Positions 1 to 7,413 of a DNA stretch of 7,413 nucleotides are shown here, piece by piece. Made by a program: the position numbers and the translations under genes. The DNA comes from Rhodospirillales bacterium (lineage in GTDB: Bacteria > Pseudomonadota > Alphaproteobacteria > Rhodospirillales > 2-02-FULL-58-16), in assembly GCA_021775195.1 (NCBI GenBank), contig JAJFIG010000116.1, positions 1 to 7,413 of the forward strand, in the 5' to 3' direction. Position 1 is the stretch's first letter. The number at the start of each line of letters is the position of its first letter. The notes below the pieces were generated by a model. The model was given only the letters and a program-made list of their open reading frames with translations, did not search any database and was not told the DNA's origin.

Positions 1-140
1 CGGATATCGCCGCCGGACGGCTGTCGGTCACGTCACCCCTGGCCCGCGCCCTGATCGGCAAGAGCCCGGGCGACAGCGTCGAGGTGACGACGCCGCGCGG
101 GGCCAAATCCTATGAAATCGTGACGGTCGCGTACGGCTGA
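1..140 (+). CDS. greA: Transcription elongation factor GreA, C-terminal end (5' truncated)
   Basis: The last 45 codons and the TGA stop (138-140) of a gene that begins left of the window; the reading frame starts at base 3. The peptide contains the GreA C-terminal signature ([12 protein letters not shown], then [11 protein letters not shown] and SYEIV.V.YG). This is the FKBP-like globular domain that binds RNA polymerase near the secondary channel. GreA stimulates the polymerase's own cleavage of backtracked RNA and so restarts stalled elongation. The N-terminal coiled coil with the acidic tip lies outside the window, so its integrity cannot be judged. The gene ends 21 bp from the convergent Lrp-family gene, and I see no clear intrinsic terminator in that gap. 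GreB is an alternative, but the conserved tail fits GreA better. Confidence 0.93.
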   Translation, partial: DIAAGRLSVTSPLARALIGKSPGDSVEVTTPRGAKSYEIVTVAYG

Positions 141-161
141 ACACCAACTGGACAGCGTAGT

Positions 162-656
162 TCAGGACGCGTTGTCCGCGTCCTCCACCTGAATCGGAAC
201 CCCGGGCTCCAGCTTGCTGGCGCTGATGGACAGTGCCGACTTCACGTGGTTGACGTTGGGCGCCGCGGTCAGCCGGGTGGTGAGAAAGTCCTGATAGGCA
301 TCCCAGTCGCCGGCGACGACCTTGAGCAGAAAATCGGTTTCGCCGGCGAGCATGTGGCATTCGCGGACCTCGGGCCATTGCTGGGCCAGTTCCTTAAACG
401 CCTCAAGGTCCGGTTCGGCCTGGCTGCTGAGCCCGACATGGGCGAAGACGGTAACGTTGAAACCAAGCGCCTTGGGTTCGAGGTCGGCGTGATAGCCACG
501 GATGTATCCTGCCTGCTCCAACGCCCGGACCCGGCGCAGGCAGGGGGGCGCGGAGATGCCGGCGCGGCGCGCCAGTTCGACATTGGTAATCCGGCCATCG
601 GCCTGGAGGTCGTGAAGGATGCGCCGGTCTATGCGGTCGAGCTTATGTTGGGACAT
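162..656 (-). CDS. Lrp/AsnC family transcriptional regulator
   Basis: A 164-residue protein, the usual length for the family. The N-terminal winged helix-turn-helix (about residues 6-55) contains NVELARRAGISAPPCLRRV and then LEQAGYIRGY, the classic Lrp DNA-binding segment. The C-terminal RAM/ACT-like ligand and oligomer domain (about 65-150) contains GETDFLLKV (105-113). Such proteins form dimers to octamers or larger, and often sense amino acids. The frame is open upstream to 767, but I chose the ATG at 656: it begins the conserved MSQHKLDRIDRRIL segment and has GGAG (complement of 666-669) 9 nt upstream. The extension would place the promoter -10 inside the coding region. The gene is convergent with greA and divergent from trxB, so it may regulate itself or trxB. 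Its effector is not visible; its identity as the global Lrp rather than a local AsnC-type regulator is open. Confidence 0.93.
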   Translation of the reverse strand: MSQHKLDRIDRRILHDLQADGRITNVELARRAGISAPPCLRRVRALEQAGYIRGYHADLEPKALGFNVTVFAHVGLSSQAEPDLEAFKELAQQWPEVRECHMLAGETDFLLKVVAGDWDAYQDFLTTRLTAAPNVNHVKSALSISASKLEPGVPIQVEDADNAS

Positions 657-690
657 GTCAGAATTCTCCAAGACCGCGGTCGTTTGCGCA

Positions 691-717
691 ATTATATTAC
701 ACAGGCGCCCACCACAA
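691..717 (-). promoter_or_regulatory. Probable promoter of the Lrp/AsnC gene
   Basis: On the minus strand a perfect TATAAT (complement of 691-696) sits in an A/T island 35 bp before the chosen ATG. The best -35-like hexamer is TTGTGG (complement of 712-717), with a short 15-bp spacer, so the -35 is weak. The 8-bp palindrome TTGCGCAA at 684-691 overlaps the expected transcription start. That position would suit autoregulation, which is common among Lrp-family genes. The -10 is convincing; the -35 and the operator are inference. Confidence 0.5.
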
Positions 718-775
718 GCCAAGACGACATCGTCCACCGGCGGCCGGAACAGGCGCCGAAATGGCAAGGGATCGC

Positions 776-804
776 TTGCGTCGAACCGGTCGGGTTCTTA
801 TCTT
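776..804 (+). promoter_or_regulatory. Probable trxB promoter with embedded inverted repeat
   Basis: TTGCGT (776-781) and TATCTT (799-804) are separated by exactly 17 bp, a good sigma-70-type spacing. They predict a start near 811 and a leader of about 68 nt before trxB. The spacer holds an interrupted palindrome, GAACC (783-787), 5 bp, GGTTC (793-797). It is centred between the two promoter elements, where a bound regulator would block or reshape polymerase binding. The hexamers match consensus only in part. Confidence 0.5.
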
Positions 805-810
805 AAGCAG

Positions 811-828
811 CCTCGAATTTGCTCGAGG
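811..828 (+). promoter_or_regulatory. Inverted repeat at the predicted trxB transcription start
   Basis: CCTCGA (811-816) and TCGAGG (823-828) are perfect complements separated by 6 bp. The repeat begins at the predicted transcription start of trxB. It could be an operator for a dimeric regulator such as the neighbouring Lrp-family or LysR protein. It could also be a small hairpin at the extreme 5' end of the mRNA. Six-base arms alone are weak evidence. Confidence 0.3.
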
Positions 829-848
829 ATCACGCCTTTCACGACTAA

Positions 849-1844
<996 letters not shown>

Positions 1845-1884
1845 CCGCAAGGTCCGCCACACCGCCGGGTGAAAAGGTGTCGTC

Positions 1885-2802
1885 ATGGACTGGGATAAAC
1901 TGCGCGTCTTTCACGCGGTTGCCGAAGCGGGGAGCTTCACCCACGCCGGTGAAACCCTGAACCTGAGCCAATCGGCGGTGAGCCGGCAGATCAGCGGGCT
2001 GGAGGAGAGCCTCCAGGTGCCACTGTTTCACCGCCACGCCCGCGGCCTGATCCTCACCGAACAGGGAGAGCTTCTCTATCGCACGGCGCACGACGTTTTT
2101 TCGAAGCTGGCGATGGCCGAGGTCCAGATCAACGAAAGCCGGGAAAGCCCCCAGGGGCCGCTGACGGTGACGACGACGGTGGCCTTCGGCTCGGTATGGC
2201 TGACGTCGCGCATGAAGGAGTTCCTGGTTCTCTACCCCGACATCGAAGTGACCCTGGTGCTGGCCGATACGGAACTCGACCTGTCGACACGCCAGGCGGA
2301 CGTCGCCATCCGCATGATGCCGCCCCGGCAGGCGGACCTTATCCAGCGCCACCTGATGACCATGCGCTACCAGATTTTCGCCGCGCCCGAGTACCTGGAG
2401 GAACACGGAACACCGGAAAGGCCGGAAGACCTGGACCACCACCGGCTGATCGTCTATGGCGAGGATGCGCGAACCCCTCTCACCAACCGCAACTGGCTCC
2501 TTGAAGCGGGCGCCAGGCCCGACAACAAGCGCCACGCCGTGCTCAAGGTCAACAGTGTCTACGGAATTTTCCGGGCGGTGCAGAGCGGCCTCGGAATCGG
2601 CGCCCTGCCCGAATACATGAGCCGCGAATCCGGCAACCTGGTGGAAGTGCTGCCGGAATTGCGCGGCCCCAACATCGACGCCTTCTTCGTCTATCCGGAA
2701 GGACTGCGCCATTCCAAGCGGATCGGCGTCTTCCGTGATTTCCTGGTCGGCAAGATCGCGGAAGGCGAGGCGCAAGGCCGGAACGGCGCCAACAATTCCT
2801 AG
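1885..2802 (+). CDS. LysR-family transcriptional regulator, LsrB/VtlR-like
   Basis: A 305-residue LysR-type regulator. The N-terminal winged HTH (1-60) starts MDWDKLRVFHAVAEAGSFTH and includes LNLSQSAVSRQISGLE (25-40). A linker helix and a periplasmic-binding-protein-like effector domain (about 90-290) follow. From memory, the N-terminus, the segment RHARGLILTEQGE and the tail VFRDFLV.K closely resemble Sinorhizobium LsrB and Brucella VtlR, which act in oxidative stress, envelope and sRNA control. Rhizobial lsrB also lies just downstream of trxB. The ATG has AAGG (1874-1877) 7 nt upstream. The 40-bp gap implies co-transcription with trxB. The protein contains no cysteine: in ADVAIR (138-143) a valine stands where I recall a cysteine in Sinorhizobium LsrB. 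The TAG stop (2800-2802) lies inside the CTAG end of the following palindrome. Orthology to LsrB is inferred, so no symbol is given. Confidence 0.92.
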   Translation: MDWDKLRVFHAVAEAGSFTHAGETLNLSQSAVSRQISGLEESLQVPLFHRHARGLILTEQGELLYRTAHDVFSKLAMAEVQINESRESPQGPLTVTTTVAFGSVWLTSRMKEFLVLYPDIEVTLVLADTELDLSTRQADVAIRMMPPRQADLIQRHLMTMRYQIFAAPEYLEEHGTPERPEDLDHHRLIVYGEDARTPLTNRNWLLEAGARPDNKRHAVLKVNSVYGIFRAVQSGLGIGALPEYMSRESGNLVEVLPELRGPNIDAFFVYPEGLRHSKRIGVFRDFLVGKIAEGEAQGRNGANNS

Positions 2803-2848
2803 AGCACTATCCGGTCAAATGGTTCCATTTGGTCGGATAGTGCCCTAG
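2799..2848. repeat. 50-bp near-perfect palindrome with CTAG ends (dispersed-repeat-like)
   Basis: The sequence is symmetric about 2823/2824 along its whole length. Outward from the central TT the arms pair at 21 of 24 positions by Watson-Crick rules, plus two G-T pairs (2814/2833 and 2815/2832) and one A/C mismatch (2803/2844). The arms carry CAAATGG/CCATTTG inside and GCACTATCC/GGATAGTGC outside, and each end is CTAG. The left CTAG overlaps the LysR stop codon. The compactness, symmetry and CTAG termini resemble short palindromic intergenic elements common in alphaproteobacteria, possibly mobile (REP- or MITE-like). As RNA it would form a very stable hairpin protecting or ending the trxB-lysR message. 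No T-run follows at once. I cannot see other copies in the window, so 'repeat' is an inference from its form. Confidence 0.6.
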
Positions 2849-2910
2849 CTATGCGTTTTTTGCATGACCGGGGTGCGTGAATGTCACTAGCGCCGAGTCA
2901 TTCCGTACCA

Positions 2911-2918
2911 TATATATC
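2911..2918 (+). promoter_or_regulatory. Possible -10 region for the downstream RNA
   Basis: An isolated TATATATC run in GC-rich surroundings, next to the start of the hairpin block. It could serve as a -10 (TATATA or TATATC) giving a start near 2919-2924. I find no convincing -35 at the right distance, so this is tentative. Confidence 0.25.
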
Positions 2919-2919
2919 A

Positions 2920-3069
2920 GTCAGGCGAATGCTGCAGCGCAGCATTTCTCCCCCCCCTTCGGGCCATAGCCCGAAGAAAGGACTCGTGAGCTTTACGAGT
3001 TCTTGCGTCTCCCAGACGCGAAGCCTCCCTGTTAAACTCGCCGGGCTTTTTTAAGCCCGGCTTTTTTTT
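2920..3069 (+). ncRNA. Candidate structured small RNA ending in an intrinsic terminator
   Basis: No coding frame is credible here, but the plus strand holds five hairpins in about 140 nt. H1: AATGCTGC (2928-2935) pairs GCAGCATT (2939-2946). H2: CTTCGGGC (2957-2964), loop CATA, GCCCGAAG (2969-2976). H3: a 10-bp stem 2978-2987 with 2995-3004, one G-U. H4: GCGTCT (3005-3010), loop CCC, AGACGC (3014-3019). H5: the terminator (3040-3061 plus T8). H2, H3 and H4 abut almost without spacers, as in real structured RNAs. The unpaired parts are pyrimidine-rich: C/T run at 2946-2956, the CCC loop of H4, and CCTCCC at 3024-3029. These could pair with Shine-Dalgarno sequences, like the anti-SD motifs of several alphaproteobacterial sRNAs. 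I recognise no known family; it is not tmRNA, SRP RNA or 6S by eye. It could instead be a structured 3' end of the lysR message. The 5' end is uncertain. Confidence 0.45.
3040..3069 (+). terminator. Rho-independent terminator
   Basis: GCCGGGCTT (3040-3048), loop TTTT, AAGCCCGGC (3053-3061) is a perfect 9-bp GC-rich stem followed directly by eight T (3062-3069). It is a textbook intrinsic terminator for plus-strand transcription. It would end the candidate small RNA, and any trxB-lysR read-through, before the convergent EF-G-like gene. The T-run with its GG also pairs with CCAAAAAAAA (3078-3087). On the minus strand no T-run follows this hairpin. Confidence 0.9.
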
Positions 3070-3148
3070 GGAGAAAGCCAAAAAAAATCAGACCATTGGA
3101 ACCGGCGACGCCGGGCATCGGCCGCGGCGGCGGATACGCCGGTGGCCC

Positions 3149-5179
3149 CTATTTATCGGCGGCGCTTCGATCGGCGATCGCCTGATCGGCGAGCTTGCCG
3201 GTGAACTCCTGCAAATGGTCGAATTTCCAGCTGTACGTGCCGACGCCCTGGGTAAGGGAACGCAATTCGTTGATCATGTCGTAGGTTTCGGACTGGGGCA
3301 TCTGCACCGACACTTCGTCCCAACCCTTCCATCCGGACTTGGCGTCGAAACCCAGGATCTGGCCGCGGCGGCCGCTGACCAGGCGCTGGATCTTCGACGT
3401 GAACTCGTTGGGGAGGGCAATCTCCACCTGGAGAATGGGTTCCAGCAAAACCGGCCCGCATTTGGGCATGGCCTCGCGCATGGCCAGTTGGGCGGCGGCC
3501 CTGAAGGCCATGTCGGAGCTGTCAACCGAATGATACTGGCCGTCGGTCAGGGTTACCGCGACGTCGACCACCGGGAATCCCAGAGGCCCCCGGTTCAGGT
3601 AGTCCTTGACCCCGTGCTCGACGGCCGGAATGTACTGCTTGGGCACGACACCGCCGGTGATGGTGTCGTTGAAATCGAACCCGGAACCGCGGGGCAGCGG
3701 CTTGATGTCCAGGTGCACGTCCCCGAACTGGCCATGACCGCCGCTCTGCTTCTTGTGGCGGGCATGGTGGGCGATGGTCTTGCGGATGGTTTCCTTGTAG
3801 GGAACCTGGGGACGGCGCGCCGCGACTCCGAGGCTGTAGCGGTTGCGCATACGGTCAATGGCGATCTGCAGGTGCATCTCACCCTGCCCCCAGATCAAGA
3901 GCTCGTTGGTGTCCTGCTTCTGCTCGAAGGACAGGGAGGAGTCCTCGTCCACAAGCCTGGCCAGGGCGCCGGTGAGCTTGACCTCGTCGGCATGCTTTTC
4001 GGCAAAAATGGCGAAGGAATAGAGCGGCGTCACGGCCTCGGGCCAGTTGTCGGACGCGGCATTGCCCGTGGCTGTCAACATCATGCCGGTGGCAATGTCG
4101 TCCATGCGTCCCAGGGCCACCACTTCGCCGGGGCCGGCCTTGGTCACTTTGTCCTGCTTGTGGCCGAGGGAATGATACAGTCCGCTGACCCGGTCGCCGC
4201 CGAAGGTCATGCCGTCGGTGATCTCACCACGCCAGATACGGGCAAAGGACAGCTTGCCGGTGTGGCCGGCGTGCAGGGTCTTGAAGACCTGGGCACCGGG
4301 GCCGCTCGCCGACGGGTCGATTCCCGCGCGTTCGGCCCCCGCCGAAGACTCGGGGGTCTCGTGGCGCAGCGCCTTGAGCAGCCGGGTGATGCCGTTGTCG
4401 AGTTCGGCGGAACCGAAAAACACCGGCACGATCAGCGCCTCGCGCAGGTCCTTGGCCAGGTTGTCGTAAATGGTTTCGGCCGACGGAATGACGTCCTCGA
4501 GCAGTTCCTCGAGCAGGGTGTCGTCGAAATCGGCCAGGGTCTCGAGCAGTTCCGTACGGGCGTTCTGTTCGCGGTCCTTGACCGAATCGGGAAGCTGGAT
4601 CAGGTCCGAACGTTTGTGCGGGTTCCACTGGAAGGCCCGCTCGCTGACCAGATCGACGAAACCGGTGACGTCGTTGCCTTCGCGGATGGGAATTTCGCGA
4701 AGCGCGAGGGGCAGCTCGGAGATGCCCTGAAGGGCGTCCAGGGTCGCCTTGACGCTGGATTCGGCGGAATCCATCTTGTTGATGAAAAAGACATGGGGGA
4801 TCTTGTTGTCGGCAAGGAATTTCAACAGGCGGGCGAGAATGACGACCTTGTCGACGTCGGGTTCGCAGACGACAATCGCGACGTCCGCCACCATGAGGGC
4901 GTTAAAGGTCTCCTGGATCAATTCGACGGAACCAGGGCAGTCGATGAAGGTCCATTGATCGCCCAGATACTCGGTGCTGGCGACGGAAAGCTCGGTGCTC
5001 ATCTGGCGGGCGCGGGCTTCGGGCGAGCCGTCACCGACGGTGTTGCCTTCCTTGGTGGTTCCCTTTCGATTAACGGTGTCTGTGGCGACGAGCATGCTTT
5101 CCAGCAAGGTCGTCTTGCCGCTCAGGTAAGGCCCGACGAGGGCCGCGCAACGGGGTGTTGATGGTTCTTTTATGGACAC
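3149..5179 (-). CDS. EF-G-like translational GTPase (EF-G paralog)
   Basis: A 676-residue protein with the full EF-G domain order. G domain with G' insertion, about 1-285: P-loop GPYLSGKT (16-23), DCPGS (80-84), NKMD (134-137), GSA (256-258). Domain II about 291-385. Domain III about 390-470, with ELLIWGQGEMHLQIAIDRM (426-444). Domain IV about 471-590, with KQSGGHGQFGDV (477-488) and YHSVDSS (549-555). Domain V follows to about 660. Nucleotide-binding motifs are intact, but the G3 motif of true EF-G (DTPGH) reads DCPGS, so the catalytic histidine is Ser84. In switch I the usual ERG(I/M)(T/S) reads ARQMS. It is thus a paralog, not the main fusA, and its exact role in translation is not known to me. 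The start is GTG at 5179, with GGAGG (complement of 5185-5189) 5 nt upstream. It has its own transcription unit, since a terminator separates it from the aminotransferase. The stop is TAG at 3149. Confidence 0.92.
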   Translation of the reverse strand: MSIKEPSTPRCAALVGPYLSGKTTLLESMLVATDTVNRKGTTKEGNTVGDGSPEARARQMSTELSVASTEYLGDQWTFIDCPGSVELIQETFNALMVADVAIVVCEPDVDKVVILARLLKFLADNKIPHVFFINKMDSAESSVKATLDALQGISELPLALREIPIREGNDVTGFVDLVSERAFQWNPHKRSDLIQLPDSVKDREQNARTELLETLADFDDTLLEELLEDVIPSAETIYDNLAKDLREALIVPVFFGSAELDNGITRLLKALRHETPESSAGAERAGIDPSASGPGAQVFKTLHAGHTGKLSFARIWRGEITDGMTFGGDRVSGLYHSLGHKQDKVTKAGPGEVVALGRMDDIATGMMLTATGNAASDNWPEAVTPLYSFAIFAEKHADEVKLTGALARLVDEDSSLSFEQKQDTNELLIWGQGEMHLQIAIDRMRNRYSLGVAARRPQVPYKETIRKTIAHHARHKKQSGGHGQFGDVHLDIKPLPRGSGFDFNDTITGGVVPKQYIPAVEHGVKDYLNRGPLGFPVVDVAVTLTDGQYHSVDSSDMAFRAAAQLAMREAMPKCGPVLLEPILQVEIALPNEFTSKIQRLVSGRRGQILGFDAKSGWKGWDEVSVQMPQSETYDMINELRSLTQGVGTYSWKFDHLQEFTGKLADQAIADRSAADK

Positions 5180-5281
5180 AGAATCCTCCCAGGGCGGGTT
5201 CAGCGATTGGTTCGGGCCGCTTTTAGCGGGCGCGGCTCCGTTTGGATCAAAAGGTTAAAGCGCCAGCCTCGGGATGCAAGG

Positions 5282-5307
5282 AAAAAGGGGGATACCATCC
5301 CCCTTTT
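5282..5307 (-). terminator. Rho-independent terminator of the aminotransferase gene
   Basis: An 11-bp perfect stem, AAAAGGGGGAT (5283-5293) and ATCCCCCTTTT (5297-5307), with a 3-nt loop. On the minus strand the stem ends in five T, which fits termination about 30 bp after the aminotransferase stop. It insulates the EF-G-like gene from that promoter. The symmetry gives four T on the plus strand as well. Confidence 0.8.
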
Positions 5308-5333
5308 GGGAATTCGCAGGCCGGAACGGCCCC

Positions 5334-6616
<1,283 letters not shown>

Positions 6617-6734
6617 TCGTCGCCCCGGTTCCGCCGCATCTTTTCCCGCAAAAGCCACATTCCGGCAATAATTTCGCCGCATCGGCGCGCTTTCCTGTGC
6701 TCTTGAGAATACCGGCACCAGGGAAGGAAGCACC

Positions 6735-7413
6735 ATGAAACGGGACGAAGCGGTCTTTGAACTATCCTCGCCGATGGAGGCCATACCACGGCGCTACCTG
6801 GTGGTGATCGCCGCCGGTATCATCGGGCTGCTGTTGATGGCCCTGGACGCGCCCCGAGCGGCGGCGCGGGAAGTCGACACCCCGACGGCACCGGTGGGCA
6901 AGGAGGAGATATTCCGGGGCGGCCTCTACTTCCCGCAGGAAAACGGCGATTCGTTCCAGCCCGCGCCGCTGCTGAATACCGCCATCGAGGGCCACGTCAA
7001 CGGCATGGTGGCGCGGTTCACGGTGCGTCACAGCTACCGCAATCCCGGCAGCGAGTGGGTAGAGGGCATCTACGTCTTTCCCCTGCCCGAAAAATCCGCC
7101 GTCGATTCGCTGCGCATGCGCATCGGCGAGCGGGTGATCGAAGGGCGGATCGAGGAAAAAGCCCAAGCAAAAAAGATCTACGTGGCGGCAAAGAAAAGCG
7201 GCCGCAAGGCCAGCCTGGTGGAACAGGAACGGCCCAACATCTTCACCAGCTCGATCGCCAACATCGGGCCCGGCGAGGAGGTTTCCATCGAAATCCAGTT
7301 CCAGCAGACCCTGCATTACGCCGACGGAGCCTTCCGCCTGCGCCTGCCGCTGGTGGTCGGGCCGCGCTATATCCCGGGCAGCCGGCCGGTGGCCGGATAC
7401 GGGGGTGCCGGCT
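6735..7413 (+). CDS. Exported VIT-domain protein, sortase-target-like (3' truncated)
   Basis: 226 codons are visible and the frame is still open at the window edge. The ATG has a strong AAGGA (6724-6728). Residues 1-20 are a charged leader, 21-38 a hydrophobic segment (YLVVIAAGIIGLLLMALD), and APRAAA (39-44) a plausible signal-peptidase site, so the protein is exported or anchored at its N-terminus. Residues about 75-205 match a VIT (vault / inter-alpha-trypsin) domain: NTAIEGHVNGMVARFTV, YRNPGSEWVEGIYVFPLPE, VEQERPNIFTSSIANIGPGEEVSIEIQFQQTL in pieces. This region resembles the 'marine proteobacterial sortase target' family. In that family a vWA domain and a C-terminal LPxTG-like sorting signal follow, and a dedicated sortase gene lies next door. 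Those parts are beyond the window and unverified. Alternatives are other VIT-vWA surface proteins. The gene is divergent from the aminotransferase across 198 bp; I see no convincing promoter for it there. Confidence 0.85.
   Translation, partial: MKRDEAVFELSSPMEAIPRRYLVVIAAGIIGLLLMALDAPRAAAREVDTPTAPVGKEEIFRGGLYFPQENGDSFQPAPLLNTAIEGHVNGMVARFTVRHSYRNPGSEWVEGIYVFPLPEKSAVDSLRMRIGERVIEGRIEEKAQAKKIYVAAKKSGRKASLVEQERPNIFTSSIANIGPGEEVSIEIQFQQTLHYADGAFRLRLPLVVGPRYIPGSRPVAGYGGAG

Noticed and set aside
657..767. N-terminal extension of the Lrp/AsnC protein to the upstream start at 767
   Set aside because: The extra 37 residues are not part of the family, would cross the TATAAT promoter element, and the ATG at 656 has its own Shine-Dalgarno sequence.
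2851..2865. Small hairpin ATGC / GCAT around a T-rich loop just after the palindrome
   Set aside because: A 4-bp stem with the T-run in the loop cannot act as a terminator and is expected by chance.
2920..3069. tmRNA, SRP RNA or 6S RNA
   Set aside because: There is no tRNA-like acceptor or T-arm, no SRP tetraloop motif, and the helices are local hairpins rather than the long rod with central bubble of 6S RNA.
3080..3148. Intrinsic terminator for the EF-G-like gene on the minus strand
   Set aside because: GC-rich partial stems (CCGGC with GCCGG near 3102-3114) lie about 14 nt before the T8 tract, too far for a canonical terminator; left as unproven.
3068..5161. A 697-codon open frame on the plus strand covering almost the whole EF-G-like gene
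   Set aside because: It is antisense to a gene with complete EF-G domains, begins at a TTG inside the terminator T-run, has no ribosome binding site, and its product has no recognisable domain. Long antisense frames are common in GC-rich genes.
6762..7316. A 184-codon minus-strand frame at the right edge
   Set aside because: The plus-strand frame from 6735 carries a signal segment and a VIT domain with a strong ribosome binding site, so the minus frame is its shadow.

Overview
The window looks like a GC-rich alphaproteobacterial chromosome, most like Rhodospirillales and relatives. The evidence is high G+C, the gene order greA / Lrp-AsnC regulator / trxB / LsrB-type LysR regulator, and an EF-G-like paralog of a kind I associate with alphaproteobacteria. 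The right edge enters a gene resembling the 'marine proteobacterial sortase target' family, which would suit a marine or aquatic relative. That placement is inference, and nothing in the sequence names a species.

Layout, left to right. (1) 1-140: the 3' end of greA (+). (2) 162-656: an Lrp/AsnC regulator (-), convergent with greA. (3) 657-878: a divergent promoter region with a perfect TATAAT for the Lrp gene, a -35/-10 pair for trxB, and two short inverted repeats placed like operators. (4) 879-2802: trxB and an LsrB-like LysR regulator, probably one operon (40 bp gap). (5) 2803-3148: a 346-bp gene-free stretch. It holds a 50-bp near-perfect palindrome with CTAG ends whose left end supplies the LysR stop codon, then a dense run of hairpins ending in a textbook Rho-independent terminator, which I read as a candidate small structured RNA. 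(6) 3149-5179: an EF-G-like translational GTPase (-) with a GTG start and a catalytic-His to Ser change. (7) 5282-5307: a terminator separating it from the next gene. (8) 5334-6536: a class I aspartate aminotransferase (-) with its own promoter. (9) 6735-7413: the start of an exported VIT-domain protein (+), cut by the window edge.

Functional picture. The left half is a transcription, redox and regulator cluster: GreA rescues stalled RNA polymerase, TrxB feeds the thioredoxin system, and the LysR gene co-transcribed with trxB resembles the rhizobial oxidative-stress and envelope regulator LsrB (VtlR in Brucella). Unlike what I recall for LsrB, this protein has no cysteine. The middle holds housekeeping genes for translation and amino-acid metabolism. 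The right edge opens what may be a proteobacterial sortase/substrate pair, but the vWA domain, sorting signal and sortase would lie outside the window. The least explained parts are the hairpin-rich block at about 2920-3069, the palindrome beside it, and the truncated VIT gene.
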